A DNA stretch of 64,000 nt from Stereum hirsutum FP-91666 SS1 (Eukaryota; Basidiomycota; Agaricomycetes; Russulales; Stereaceae). Below, in pieces: positions 23,708-36,000 of this stretch. The DNA lies in contig NW_006763144.1 of the NCBI RefSeq assembly GCF_000264905.1, positions 1,471,111 through 1,535,110 on the forward strand, given 5' to 3'. How positions within the stretch are numbered: the first letter of the stretch is position 1; each line of letters opens with the position of its first letter. The notes beneath the pieces are model-generated. The model was not told the origin of the DNA. It worked only from the letters and a program-made list of their open reading frames with translations, and searched no databases. A program made the translations under genes and the position numbers.

Positions 23708-26700
23708 ATGTCTATCCGTGCAGAGCCTGCTGCGAAGGTCAGTGTTCTCCGTGTGCAAAAATTGATCGATGGACGGTGTGTCTGACCGCCGACGACGGCT
23801 GCACAGAAAGCGGCGCTGGACCAGCTCCGGTTCAAGAAGAACCTGAAAGGACAGAAAGCAAACACAAACCAGCCTGCTATGGCATCCTCAACATCGTCGC
23901 TTAGCACGCAGGCAGGTCCGTCGCCGCCGCCGCCGCCGCCGCAGTCGAGAGATGCGACGACGACGCCCGTCCGGTCTCGCTACTTCCCTCCGCCGTCGAC
24001 GTCCCCCGCGAACGGTACTGTGCTTGTGCCCAACTCAAGTCCTCTCGCTCAAGACGCAACCTATCGTCCGTTCCAGCATGGGAGACATCCTCAGCCAGTC
24101 GACCATGACGTGGCGCCTATACCAGGTCTCCACCATACAAGCTCTCCGCCCTGGACATCCTCCAGCCACGATCCTCTCAGCGCCCCAAGCGGCTTCCTCC
24201 CTGCTTTCGGTCCAGCACACGCGTCTTTCTCCCGTCCGACCACCAGTAGTACGAGGGGGACTGCTCAGCGTGATGTATCTCAGTCGTCGTCGCGCAAACG
24301 ACCACTACAAGGCTCGCCGACACCGTCCGTCGAGTCCATGGATCTCTACAATTCACCTGCATCGCCCGAGGTCAGACGGCCCGGACAAAGGCAGCCAGTA
24401 GCAGGTACAGTCGGCTCTTCGAATTCCCGTGTTCTCCCTCAAGCGTCCCTCTCCTCCGACGAATCCACCTCCGAGAGTGTCAAGGTTGGCACGACGCGTA
24501 TCGTGCGCGGTACGCGTCCTGTGGCCCACTCGCGGCAGTCGTCCGATCCCAACTCGGTGTCAGATGCCGATCGCGCCAAGTTCAACAAGTTCCGCTTTAC
24601 GTTCCCTGAGTTCGAGGAGGCGAAGGTCAAGGCTGCGTGGAAGATTGCCGGCGGGGACCCGACCGTCGCTACGAATATCATTAGGGACCCTTCCTTCAAA
24701 CTTCCCTCTACACCATCTCCTGTACACGCGCCCGCACCCTCCGCAGCTGTGTCCACTCACACTCCAGCTTCTGCCTCGAAACATGAGCACCCTCCCTCCG
24801 GTCGTGTCAAAGAGTTTGAGGAAGCCACGAGAGCTCAACGCGCCGCGCAGAAGGAGAGAGGAAGGAGTTCTAAGATATATGCACATCGACCTCTGGAGGT
24901 GAAGCAACCCTCCCCGCGGAAAACCACCCCTCCTCGCGTGCTGTCCAAAGCAGAATCACCACTGTCGCCTCCGCCGCCTAGTCCACCGTCTCCAGAGGTC
25001 GTCCGGCCGAAACGCTTGACCAAGAGGAAGGTCGTTGAGTCCGACGAGGAGTCCGAAATAGAGATTTCAGAAGCGGATAGTGGTCCAAGTAGTCTCCCGA
25101 TATCCCGCAAGTCTGAGGGCACTTCCGATGAAAGAAGGGTTCTCAACTACTTCAATTCTGTGGGGGCAGACAGTCTGCAGCAATTGACAGGTATGGTTTC
25201 CCCCTCACTTCGGCGCAGTATCGGGTCATCTTATCCATTGTCTGGTCAGGCTGCACACCGGTGCAGGCCGACGCTATTGTTGCGCTCCGGCCTTTCGAGG
25301 ACGTCGAGGATCTCAAGGCCAAACTAGGTCAAGGAAAGAAAAAGGCAGGCCCCGCCGGTATCAGTTCGCGCATGTTCGACGAATGCGTCAAGATATTCCG
25401 CGGTTATGGGACCGTCGACAATGTCCTTGAGGATTGTGAGGAGATCGGGAACGGGCTGAAAGAGATCATCGCTTCCTGGTCCTCTTCCTCTGACAAAGGG
25501 AAAGGGCGAGCGGACAGTGGTGGCTCGAGGACGCCAGATGACTCATCGGAGGGGGCGCTCAGTCTCACGAACTTGGCCGTGGTTGCGGATCGCCAGCCAA
25601 AGGACTTCATGACGGAGCAACCACGATCTCTGACGCCTGGGGTCCAACTCAAGGACTACCAGCTCATTGGCGTCAACTGGCTTCGCTTGTTGTACAAGCG
25701 TAGACTCAGCTGCATCCTTGCCGATGAGATGGGTAAGTGATTTCTCCAACCTTCTTGGTGACCTCTGCTTGTGCTGAGACGGGACGTTTCCTCTTAGGCC
25801 TGGGGAAGACGGTTCAAGTCATCAGTTTCTTCGCCCTGTTGAAGGAGCAAGGGAACAAGGGTCCACACCTCATCGTTGTCCCGTGAGTATGCGTTCTCTG
25901 GTGGATGTGTTGATATATGCTAATGCGATGTGCTCTCTAGGTCCTCGACGTTGGAAAACTGGGTTCGGGAATTCGATCGCTTTGCGCCATCCATCTCTGT
26001 CCGAACATACTATGGAACCAAGGACGAACGCCCTATGCTGCGACACACTCTCAACGATACACAAAGAAGGCAGAACAAGGACGGCTGGGAGGTGCTGATC
26101 ACCACCTACAATCTCGCAAGTGGCGACGAGAAGGATCGCAAATTCTTCCGTAAGATGGAATGGGACGTGCGTGCTTTCTTTTGTCAACAGCATTGCTGAC
26201 GCTCATTTTGTGTCATGGCAGTGCTGCGTGTACGATGAGGGACACGTTCTCAAAAACTTTGAGAGTCAACGGTACCACACTCTCATGAGGAACGAGTCTC
26301 GATGGCGTTTGCTACTCACTGGCACACCTCTGCAAAACAACCTACAAGAGCTTGTCGTACGTCATACTTCGCATCATCTTCGCGTCTTTCACATCAAACG
26401 CTGACTTGAGGACTAGTCTATCATGAACTTCATCTTGCCGAAGATGTTGGAAGACTCTTTAGAGTCACTTCGCGACATTTTCAAGACGAAGGGTAATGCC
26501 AACGTAACCCTTCTTGCAGCCGAACGGGTATCGCGCGCCAAAAAGATGATGACACCCTTCGTCATGAGGAGAAGAAAGGATCAGGTAGGTTATTCATGAA
26601 CGTCCCGTGGTATAGGATGCTTATATCTTCCCCTTGTAGGTACTCAAAGACCTTCCCAAGAAGAGAGAGCGGATCGAGTGGTGCGACATGAACGTGGCAC

Positions 26701-27803
26701 AGCAGACAATCTACGACGACGCTCTCCAACGGTCTCGCAAGATCGTATTCGACACAACCGCCACCGGTACAGAGACACCACCGAACACTCGCGGGAAGGC
26801 TGCGAAGAAAGCCAAACCGAAGGCAAAAGACAAGAAATGGGCAGAGAATAGCTCCAATGTCTTGATGGATCTCCGCAAAGCCGCATCACATCCCATGCTC
26901 TTCCGGCATCGCTTTACGGACAAGACGCTTGACGCCGTCGTAAAGCTTCTGGTCAAGGAGACCGAGTTCAAGACGTCTGTTCCTGCCTACCTCAAGGAAG
27001 ACATGGAAGTCATGTCGGATGCTGAGCTTCAGGCTTTCTTCAACCAGTATCGGGTCCGTCCTTCCTGATTTTTGATGACTTCTCCTCGTTGACGTTGTGA
27101 TGATTTTTAGTCAACACAAAAGTACATGTTGGAAGCCGATTGCTATCTCCAAGCTGGTAAAATCGACGTTCTTCTCCGGCTGTTGAATCAGTATCGTAGC
27201 GAGGATCGTCGAATCCTGATATTCTCCCAGGTCAGCACCTCTATCTCCCCTATATTGTTCATACCTCCCTGACGTCGACCGATCAATCAGTTCGTCCAGG
27301 TTCTCGATATTCTACAAGTCATCTTCAAGCAGCAGAATATCGAGTTCCTACTTCTCACCGGGGCGACCCCCGTAGACGCGCGTCAGTCACTCGTCGACGA
27401 GTTCAATGAAAACGAATCAATTCCTGTCTTCCTATTGTCTACGAAAGCCGGTGGCATGGGCCTCAACCTGACCTCGGCCAGCGTCGTAGTGCTTTTCGAC
27501 CAAGACTTCAACCCGCACAACGACAAGCAAGCTCAGGACCGCGCTTATCGTATCGGACAAAAGCGCGACGTAGACATCATCAAATTGATCACTCGTGGAA
27601 CCATCGAGGAGGATATGCTGCGGCTAGGACAAACCAAGCTGGCTCTGGACGAGGCTGTCGCTGGGGAGCTGGAAGGTGAGGCCGGGGATAAGAAGGCGGA
27701 GGAGAAGGTAGCGAAGACATTGATGAGCGTGTTGAGAAATAAGTTGGAACACTCTGAAGTGGATGGTGATATAGAGATGAAGGACGGGACTCAAGATTCG
27801 TAG
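23708..27803 (+). CDS. FUN30: SNF2-family chromatin remodeller Fun30/SMARCAD1
   Basis: ATP-dependent nucleosome-sliding enzyme acting in heterochromatin maintenance and DNA-end resection. ATG 23708 ([10 protein letters not shown]) is spliced to [17 protein letters not shown]. The N-terminus is disordered with a Ser/Pro run. A CUE-like segment sits around [20 protein letters not shown] and [16 protein letters not shown]. The helicase part has [17 protein letters not shown], Walker A DEMGLGKT (interrupted by an intron at about 25731-25797), DEGH box [18 protein letters not shown] (typical of this subfamily), [75 protein letters not shown] and [18 protein letters not shown]. About 1,170 residues. 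The acidic tail ends KDGTQDS. All catalytic motifs are intact. The gene is convergent with BET5. Confidence 0.95.
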
Positions 27804-27994
27804 AAAGGGAGGTCCAGGACTTCAGTTTCTGGCTTTCCTTTAACAAGTCCCGGACATGTACCACTTATTTAATGTATGAGATGTCGGACGGTCGATGGAC
27901 GTTGCAGCTCCTATCGTATTTCGTTTATTTATTGCGGTGCATGGCCCGATTCCTTTTCGGAATTCTCGAGATAGGCGTGTCCGTACATAATTAA

Positions 27995-28764
27995 TCATTG
28001 AAACACTGATAGTCCTCTGACCAAGCGGTCTACGCTAGCTCGAAAGTACTCGTTGTCGATGCCTCGATCTCTGGAATCCAATTTGATGAGCGGATTTCGA
28101 ACGACGTACTCCAAAAAGGGTCCTGTATGGATGGATTGCAGAACGTAACGGAGGGACTCGGCGTTGGAATCGCTGAGCATGACAAACTTATATCCCGAGA
28201 GCGTTTCGTACAAGTGCATCTTATATGCTGATGTACGATAGTTGACAAACTGTTCGTCTCTAGCAAACGGCGGGGTTGAGACTTGCCATCAGTCCGGAGG
28301 TGCGAAAGCACGTACCTTCCGGACAGTCGCTTGACCATGTTTCTGAGTGACAGGATGACTCCGTACACGAGTTTTGCTTCCTCGTCGAATGGGAGGCCAG
28401 TGGATGTGGGCTGTGGGCCACCGGCCTGGGGTGCTTGATGGGCCTGTGAAAGGGGCGAGGGTGATGGTGGGATATCGCTGAGAGCGACGACGATGCCTGA
28501 GTTCGATGCAAGCGTGTTTCGGGGGCTAGTAAAGGGCGTGGTGTTGTTCGAATGGATTTCGGAAGCGGGAGGTAAAGGGGAAACAGCCCTTGAGACACCG
28601 GGGAGAAGACCGCCGACGACTGCAGCTTTCGGACGCCTTGTGCGGTGCCAGTCGTGATAATACACGCAATTACAGTGCCTTCTCACGTCTATAAGCAAAA
28701 GGACAACATCTGTTCGTTGAACCAAGCCATACCTGTCATAGATGTACAGACTGTATATGGTCAT
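27995..28764 (-). CDS. BET5: TRAPP complex subunit BET5/TRAPPC1
   Basis: Longin-fold core subunit of TRAPP, the exchange factor for Ypt1/Rab1 in ER-Golgi traffic. ATG 28764 gives MTIYSLYIYDR, then an intron (about 28678-28731), then HCNCVYYHDWHRTRRPK. After a low-complexity insertion the conserved core resumes at LPFDEEAKLVYGVILSLRNM and VKRLSG. A second intron follows, then FVNYRTSAYKMHLYETLSGY, KFVMLSD and GPFLEYVVRNPLIKLDSR, ending RLVRGLSVFQ. The insertion of roughly 75 Pro/Ser-rich residues between the first two strands is absent from animal TRAPPC1, which is about 145 residues long. The family match is strong on both sides of the insertion. Confidence 0.9.
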
Positions 28765-29481
28765 GGCAAGAACCTGGTGGCGTGGCGAATTGTGAGGGTG
28801 ACTAAATACGAGAGCACTCTGCTGATGATGAGTGCAGGTTCATGTAGCTTAATCTAGCCGGGCCTCAAACGGACCTTTCAGAATGTCACTAGCCTGTTCA
28901 GTGGGTGATGTCGCGGTAGTTCTCACGTTTACGTCGATGGATAATTCAAGGAGAAGGATTCGAACTCCGCGTTCAATGCATTCTCCAAAAGCGGCGCCAC
29001 ATCGACATCCAGTAGTATGATCTACAACAATTCACGATATGAGAATTGGGTTTTTCTGACCAATCACGCTGAAGCTGATGTATTGACCATCCGGTTGGGT
29101 AGCTACAGATGGTACGAGCTAACTGCAGATGAAACCTGGCTACGATCTCTACGTACTTCTGCCAGAGTGTTGTTGCGCATGATACGCCGTCTGAGTAGAG
29201 TCAAAGATGCTGTCTGAGACACTCAGCCCTCGTGTGGTGTCATACAGCCTGCTCTGTACCCTGGTGTCTGTGCGGACGAGGATACAGTTGATCGCGATGT
29301 GACTGTATGGAGGACGAATCGAATTGTAGAGGCGAAAAATGCTGCACCACAGACGAACAATCGAATCTGGAGATTGGGAGACCTTACAGCGCGAGGGGGA
29401 TTCATCTAGGTAGACAAAACGTCGTAAGCAATATGTTCTTAGAATCAAGGAGAGGAGAACGCACAATTTAAAGAAAACTGG
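28765..29481. other. Intergenic region between BET5 and the PRKRIP1 homologue
   Basis: About 715 bases, including the BET5 promoter and the 3' flank of the next gene. Open frames of 60-105 codons occur on the minus strand but show no motif or splice context. A T-arm-like GGATTCGAACTCC near 28950 was checked as a tRNA and rejected. Nothing supportable. Confidence 0.45.
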
Positions 29482-30223
29482 TCAATCATCCTCGTGGATA
29501 ATGATACGAGGAGCGGCTGTCGTGGAAACTGGCATTTCCTCGAGGACATTACCTGATTGTTGGCTGCTCACATCCAACTGCTTCGGCTCACTGGCATCCA
29601 CAGCCTGGTCCTGCTCATCGTCATCCTCAGTTGGTCGTTTGAACACAAGCTCCTCGCCATTGACGAGCCGGCGCTTCTTCAGAGGTGCCTCAGACGTTCC
29701 CGAAGCCGAACCAAGATGACTTTCTGGAGGTGCTGAGCCCTCGCCATCGGCCTTGCCCTTCCCGCGCCCCTTCTTCTTCTGACGTTTAGCACGGTTCTTG
29801 GCCGTCTTGCTGTCTGCCTCCTCCTCTCTCTGTCGCTTGCGTTCAGCAAATTCTGCGGCAATTTGTTCCTGTTCATCATACCTTTCATCAGTCCCACTTC
29901 GGCAGCATCAAGACCGCGCGTAGATCACTCACGGCTTTGGCTGTCTCATCCATCGCCTTCAGACGTTCATACTCCCTCCTCCTCCCCGCTTTATAGACGT
30001 GAAACTCCCCACTTCCTGCACCAGCACTGGAACCCTGGACATTCTTCATCATCTCCCGAGGCGGTCGTATTGACTTATCCTTTGGCGGCGCAGGGATGTA
30101 CGCCGGCTTCGAAGGATCCTTGAGGAGACGATCAAGCTGAGAGCGCTGCTTTTCAACAGCTGAGGCAGCATGGCGAGAACTGGGTTCTGATGATGCAGGA
30201 CGAGGAGATGGAGAGTGCGACAT
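29482..30223 (-). CDS. PRKRIP1 homologue (DUF1168), spliceosome-associated protein
   Basis: Homologue of human PRKRIP1, a long-helix protein of the spliceosome C complex. ATG 30223 begins MSHSPSPRPASSEPSSRHAA. The diagnostic DUF1168 block follows: QRSQLDRLLKDPSKPAYIPA, PPREMMKNVQGSSAGAGSGE and FHVYKAGRRREYERLKAMDE. One intron (about 29879-29935) leads to YDEQEQIAAEFAERKRQREE, then a strongly basic stretch (SKTAKNRAKRQKKKGRGKGK) and an acidic, disordered tail ending RIIIHEDD at TGA 29482. An in-frame TTG upstream at 30274 could extend the reading frame but is not a standard start. About 225 residues, in family range. Confidence 0.88.
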
Positions 30224-30684
30224 CAGTGGTGGTTTGGCCAGGCGGTGAGCGGTGAGCGGTTGAGCAAGCTGCAAGTGGAATTCCGAATTACTGGCGCTGA
30301 GTGTGTCACGTGGATCGTGAGAAGACGTCTGAATTATCCAGTGTATTTTTGTAGATAGATCCCAGACATACGCCGCAAGTCCCCAGACTTTCTGAGACTA
30401 GCGGTACTCAGGTGTTGCGTAGGTTTGGCATGAGTTCACGCTAAAACGATCTCTTAATAATTCAGCATATAACGCATCGTACAGCTGAGGCCGCTAGATG
30501 AGGTTTATACGGTAGCGGTCCAGTCAGCGCACATATCCATTTACCAGCGGTCGTTCATAGAACGAACTAGTCGATGTTCTGCGATAGTTGAGGCAAATAG
30601 GCACTCCAAACACACGATGAGGATAAAACAAAGACTACGTATACATACAATAGGTGGATGGTAAAGAAGAAGAAAGCAGATGAA
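30224..30684. other. Intergenic region between the PRKRIP1 homologue and NSA2
   Basis: About 460 bases holding the PRKRIP1-homologue promoter and the NSA2 3' flank. No coding sequence or notable repeat is seen. Confidence 0.5.
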
Positions 30685-31747
30685 TCACACAACTAAAGGC
30701 GAGGAGATGAATCGTGAGTATGAAGCGAAGACATAAGAAGGAAAGAGACGTACGGAGGACAGCGTTGATACAGCCGTCATTTTCAGGGTTGTTCGTGACT
30801 TGGGCGTACTTCCCAAACACTACTTTGCCTCCAGCAGTGACCATTCCCAGCTCGGAGACGTTCACTTCGATGACGGTACCCTTGGTGAGGACACCAAGTT
30901 GAGTGTACATTGGGGATTGGGGATTCTTCTTTACTCCGAGGATCTGAAGCTGGAAGGTCGCCTTGAGGTCGGCTGGGAATCGCTCGTTAGGACCTAACGG
31001 GTGATAAGAGTCAGAAGAAAGAGGCGTACGATGGGTGACATTGGCCTTTTTAAAACGCAGGGCCATTGGCCGGATGAACCTCTCCATCTTCACCGGTTTA
31101 CGCGTGAAGCCCTCGCCAACGAACGTCGCCTTCGTGACCATCCGCTTCCATGACTTGCTCTTGCTCTTCCCCGTCCGCATGACCTTGAACATCTCATCTT
31201 CAGCGATCCCTCGTACTTTTGGAAGAGGTACGGCAAATTTTGCAGCCTTGTCTTTCCGCTTCTGTTTGATAGCGGAGGAAAGTGCCTTGGCGTCCTTCTG
31301 GCCTTCGCGATCAAGAAGATATGTGGGGAGAGCGCCTTCGGGTACGGATGAGTCGGCTTGCTTGACATTTCGTTCATCGTGAGCCTTGAGCGTTTTCTTG
31401 AGTTGCACCTTCTCTGCGTGCCGCTTAGCATGTAAAAGTTTGGCCTTGATACCAAAGGCACTTTGGGCGACAGCAGATTGTCGATGGACAGCACGAGCTT
31501 CACGCTTTCGCCTGTGATAGAGTTAAGAAGGGGTACCAAAGAGAGCGCAAAGGAGAACGCACTTCTTCTCGTAGTAATCTAGTCTCCGTCCATGTCGCTT
31601 GATGTGTTCCTCGATATACTCGTTCTGCCATCTGCGTTAGGAAGGAGTCAAGTATTGCATAGTCTGGGGAAACATACCTGAGGCTGTATATGAAGGATAA
31701 AGATGAGCAATGACGAATGGGAGACATTGTGAGGGAAAACTGACCAT
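30685..31747 (-). CDS. NSA2: Ribosome biogenesis protein NSA2
   Basis: Nuclear/nucleolar eS8-like factor needed for 60S subunit maturation (27S rRNA processing). The conserved body includes [100 protein letters not shown] and the C-terminus GCINAVLLV at TGA 30685. The last two residues come from a final exon spliced over about 60 bases. The family N-terminus MPQNEYIE is restored only if ATG at 31745-31747 stands alone in its exon, CCTCAG at 31678-31683 is a 6-nt microexon (Pro-Gln), and the next exon starts AAC at 31624. The introns are 61 and 53 nt with GT-AG ends and a CTAAC branch-like site. A competing in-frame model uses ATG 31727 and gives an unusual N-terminal extension. The gene is divergent from YIP1 over 133 bases. 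Confidence 0.92.
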
Positions 31748-31880
31748 GGCGAGTGGAAGAGAGAAGTAAGGAGGGAGTAAACAAACCACAACAAGCCGTC
31801 TCGCGCTCTTCTCCGCGAGCGAACGCGACCTTTGCCTCCACGTCAACTTACTCTCTCATCATCTTTCTACCATTTCGCCT

Positions 31881-32882
31881 ATGTGGCAAGATAACCAGAG
31901 CCCCTACGTCGCTTCATCGTCGCAGAGCCAATACTACCCCCAACATCCGGTGCAAAGTACACCTCTTCAGTTCTATGACCAGGGCTCTTTCTATCCCAGT
32001 TCGCGCTCAAGCCTCGAGGGCAATGTCGGTCCCCAAGGATCCATAGCGCAAGGAAACGCTGCTGCTGCATATGGCGGCCAAATACAACCTGCAGGTGGCT
32101 GGTGGACGGCTTTTGGGACGGGTGGATTCGAAGGCGAGCCTCCATTACTCGAAGGTACGCGTTCTCATACTTTGCCTTTGTTCGTACTCCTTACCAAGAT
32201 ATTGCTTCCAAAGAGCTCGGCATCAACTTCTCACACATCAGCGCGAAATCAATGACTGTTCTTAACCCACTCCGTCGCGTTGATGAGCGCATCATGGACG
32301 ACGCAGACCTTGCAGGCCCACTTCTTTTCTGTTTTTGCTTCGGCACATTTCTCCTTTTCGTGAGTGGTCCGAATGCTCTGCAGAGGACTCATGCGTGGCT
32401 GAGCGCTCTTGGTGGGCCTCGGTCTATTTACCCTATTCCAGTCAGGAAAACCGCAATTCGGATACATATACGGCGTTGGCCTCTTGGGCTCGGCATCCAT
32501 CTACACACTCCTCAACCTGATGTCCGAGAAGGGCATCGACGCCTATAGGGTCTCTTCCGTGCTTGGCTACTGCCTGCTCCCCATGGTCGGTGTTGGGGCT
32601 TTGAGCGTACTGGTCACACTAGAGTGCGTATTTAATTCACCCCGCATCTCACTTGACTTCATCTTACAAGACAACCCTTCCAGCGGCCTTCTGGGATACG
32701 TCCTAGCCCTCGTGTCAGTGACCTGGTGCACGTACGCCGCATCTGGCATCTTCGTTGCTGTGCTACGAATGTCCGACCAGCGATTGCTTGTCGCGTATCC
32801 TGTTGGGCTTCTCTACGGCTGCTTCGCTTTACTCAGTGTTTTCAGCAACGTTAGTGTCGGCGGATCTTCCTCTGGCAAGTGA
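31881..32882 (+). CDS. YIP1: YIP1-family Golgi membrane protein
   Basis: Multi-pass protein that binds Ypt/Rab GTPases and works in COPII vesicle biogenesis and Golgi structure. ATG 31881 opens a cytosolic Gln/Ser/Tyr-rich head (MWQDNQSPYVASSSQSQYYP) ending GGWWTAFGTGGFEGEPPLLE. Splicing over about 32154-32216 joins ELGINFSHISAKSMTVLNPL, the hallmark YIP1 segment. MDDADLAGPLLFCFCFGTFL begins the membrane part. An intron of about 80 bases (from about 32359) leads to SGKPQFGYIYGVGLLGSASI. LGYVLALVSVTWCTYAASGI and VAYPVGLLYGCFALLSVFSN complete the helices. Sequence around 32625-32670 looks like an unspliced intron (acceptor-like ACAAG), but no frame-keeping splice was found, so about 15 residues there are doubtful. 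Confidence 0.88.
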
Positions 32883-33075
32883 TACGTTAGGCCGGCCTTG
32901 TACTTGGTTTACGGTAGTTAATTAGTCCGGTGTAATGGCAGAGATAGTGGAGTCCTGTGTACCGTCTTCTCTTCACCGTCAAATTCGTCGTGTGGATACA
33001 TACAAATAAGTAATTATTGGGAGTTCTTCGGTATAAATATAAAGCGTATCGACGTATAGACCGTATACGAAAGTG

Positions 33076-36000
33076 TCATGGTTCAGGTTCGTATTCCTGT
33101 GACGGTAAACGTTGCGAAGTGTTCAGTTGTTTGCTGTACAATTGTAACAGTACGCGGATGATCTCCTCCACTGGCGTTGTCGCATACTCGTGCACATATT
33201 GCGGAAGAGAGTCCTCCAAGTTGAACCCAGCCTTCTTCATAAAGAACGGATGCATGACATCTGGAGTGGCCTCGCCCAGTTGGCGCATGTTCAGCCGTTC
33301 GATATAGCGTTTGCGCGCGCGATAGACGACGGTAGGGTGAGTTTCGCCCGCGATGCTGGGTGTTCGGTCTGTCAAAGCTGGACTCTCCGAGGCCGGAGAT
33401 GATGCACCGGACTTTGTAGGCAGGTCCTTGTCTTCTGGGGAAATGGGAGAAGGTGGACGGTGACCGGCGGACGCAAGCGTAGCGTCTGAGCTTGGCTGCT
33501 CATCTGGGTGGACTGACGTGGACGAAAGCTTCTTGGCCATGTTTGCAGATGTGATATCGATAGAAGGCGAACGGACTACAGGAGAAAGCGATGTGGTATG
33601 AAGGTCGGGGCGCGATCCCTCCGCTGGAGACGATAGCTTGTTGGACGGTTGGATTGGGGCCAGAGCGAATGAAGGTGGAGCTGCGCGCCAGTCCATGGAG
33701 CCTTGCACCTGGTCCATCTCTCTCGAGAGGTTCTTGCGAAGCAGAGTGAGCCAAGAATACAGCGAAACGTTGAGAGTGATGTAGATGTCTTCATGGTTTT
33801 TCAAGCCCTCACTTCTGACGAATCTGCTATCGAAGTCGTAATGGATGACCTTCGTCCTGTGCTCAGTCGTCTCGTCTGTCTTCATCACAATGGTCATCGA
33901 TGGCATGTCGAAGATACTTGCTTCATGTGCGTTCCGTAGGAGTTCTGCGAGCCAACCTTGCCCATCGGAGAGCTTATTCACCGTACTGGCAGCGTGATTG
34001 AGTTGTGTCAATCGAGACGTGTTCATGGCGGAGAAAGCCAAGCGTAACTCCCGTGTAGCCGGGATCTGGTCGGACTCCACGAGGCGGGTGAGGGTAGCCT
34101 GAACATCGCGGACAGTGAACCGTGCGGCTTCAAAGTCGGACATGTTGCGCGGGAATACTATCAATCGAAGGGTCTTCAGACTGAACTTCATCTCTTGTCG
34201 TATGACATACGACACGCCGGTGTCTGCCTCTTTGAACTTCGTACCCGCTGAAACGATCATCGCGTTCGCGACTGCGGAGAGTGGGTTGTCAGGTTTCGGT
34301 GATTGAGTGACACGGAACGCCTTTGATTCGCGACTTGCTCCTTCCCGCTGGGCTTGCAGGTTGGCCATGAACCTTGAAGAGTAGGAGACAAGCTTCGGAA
34401 TTGTGCCCACGGTGGCGACAACGAGGAGCGCAGCACCCGATACCAGGAAAGAAAGACGCAGACGGCGGTTTTCCAGGGGGATACTCTGGGCGATTTGGGA
34501 CCAATCATCGAAGATGACGACCTCGAACGGCTCTGCCCTGTGACACGAAGGATGAGAAGAGTGACAAATAAGGCTACACCGAACTGACCATAGTTGCAGT
34601 ATTTTCTGATAATCTGACTCGAGGACTACCTCCAGAGCTCCGCTCTTCAAGAATAAATCCAACATCCTTGGCCCGGTGTAGGTTTCGGCCTGACCGGCAT
34701 AGGTCCTACGGACAGTTTCGAAGAGGAAGCTAGGAAGATGTGCCCGTCCTGCTATATTACCCGTGGCCTTCAGACCAATATCCCCGACCGATAATGAAAG
34801 CTCTGAGGCTTTGTCGTGTAGCTTGGTGCGTACGCTGATATCTCGTATGTCGCAGGCGATAAAAGAGATAGATTGGCCCAGGTCCACCTCTACTGCGACG
34901 CGACGGACTCTGATGAGGATAGCGGTTGCGAGTTCTTGCTTTGGGGGTGCGGGGGTTGTTGATGAATGTGTCGGCCTTGGCGATGCTTCGTAAGGCGACG
35001 GTGAGCTGGCCGAGAAGACGGGTATTCGATCCAACCAAACGGCCTTGAAGCAAAGAACGTCCTGTAAACGAGAAAATCGGACACCACCCGAGACTTCGGT
35101 ATCCAGTACCACCGAGACACTGCTGGATGCATTCTCTAATCCGCTGTTCTCGTGCTTGGAGAAGGTCACCGAAAACGTCAGATCACGAGCATCAAGGCGA
35201 ACACAATCTTCACTGAGGAACCCGTGCTTCAGACCAATCGTCAGACCCCCCACGTTACCCATGAAAGAGACTTGGCGAGTGTGAGAGGCAACATTGACAA
35301 CGAACCCCCCACTATCCCAATTGATCCCTGCGACGACATTGACATCTGGCTGACAGGTCAATTGTAGCTTTGATTGATCTATTCGAAGGGCGAACGTGAT
35401 TTGAATTGCCGTGGAACTGGAAGAAGATTCAGAGCGCGACTCCGAGGGATTAACAAGCTTTGATTCTCGGGATAGCGATGTGGAGGGTCCGTGGCGCCAG
35501 CTTGCCGTACGCATTCGCTCTTCGACTCGATGGACCAACGCAGCCAGAAACGGTAACAGAGAAGGTCGAAGAGTGTTTTCGCTGGAATGCACCGTACTCT
35601 TCATCATGAGACTAGATGGGAGTGTCTCTTCCATGGGACCTTCGCCGTGAGAGATCACGCTCGCGCGGTATTCACCCCATACAGTGACCTCTGGCAAGTT
35701 GAACACTTCACCGCCTAATGAAGAAGAGACGCCGTGAGGTGTGTCGTGGAACGACCGAGTTCTCGTGGCCATTGGCCTCGTCTCTCCATGCATGCGAACC
35801 TTGCCACTCATAAACATCAAGGACAGAATGATATTTGAGGTAGGCAGCGAGCGGTGTGGCGCTTCCGATCCGATGGAGGGAGTCTTCGCCGAGTCCGAAA
35901 CGCCTCGGTCACGAGGCAGACCCAGTGCGAGCTTCTCGAGTCGCTCTTTACCTCGTCGATAGACGTCGATAAGGGAGAATACATAATCTGGAATTGTCGA

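Noticed and set aside
28940..28970. Sequence resembling a tRNA T-arm (GGATTCGAACTCC)
   Set aside because: On the minus strand the bases flanking TTCGAAT do not pair into a 5-bp T stem, and no matching acceptor stem, D-arm or anticodon arm was found.
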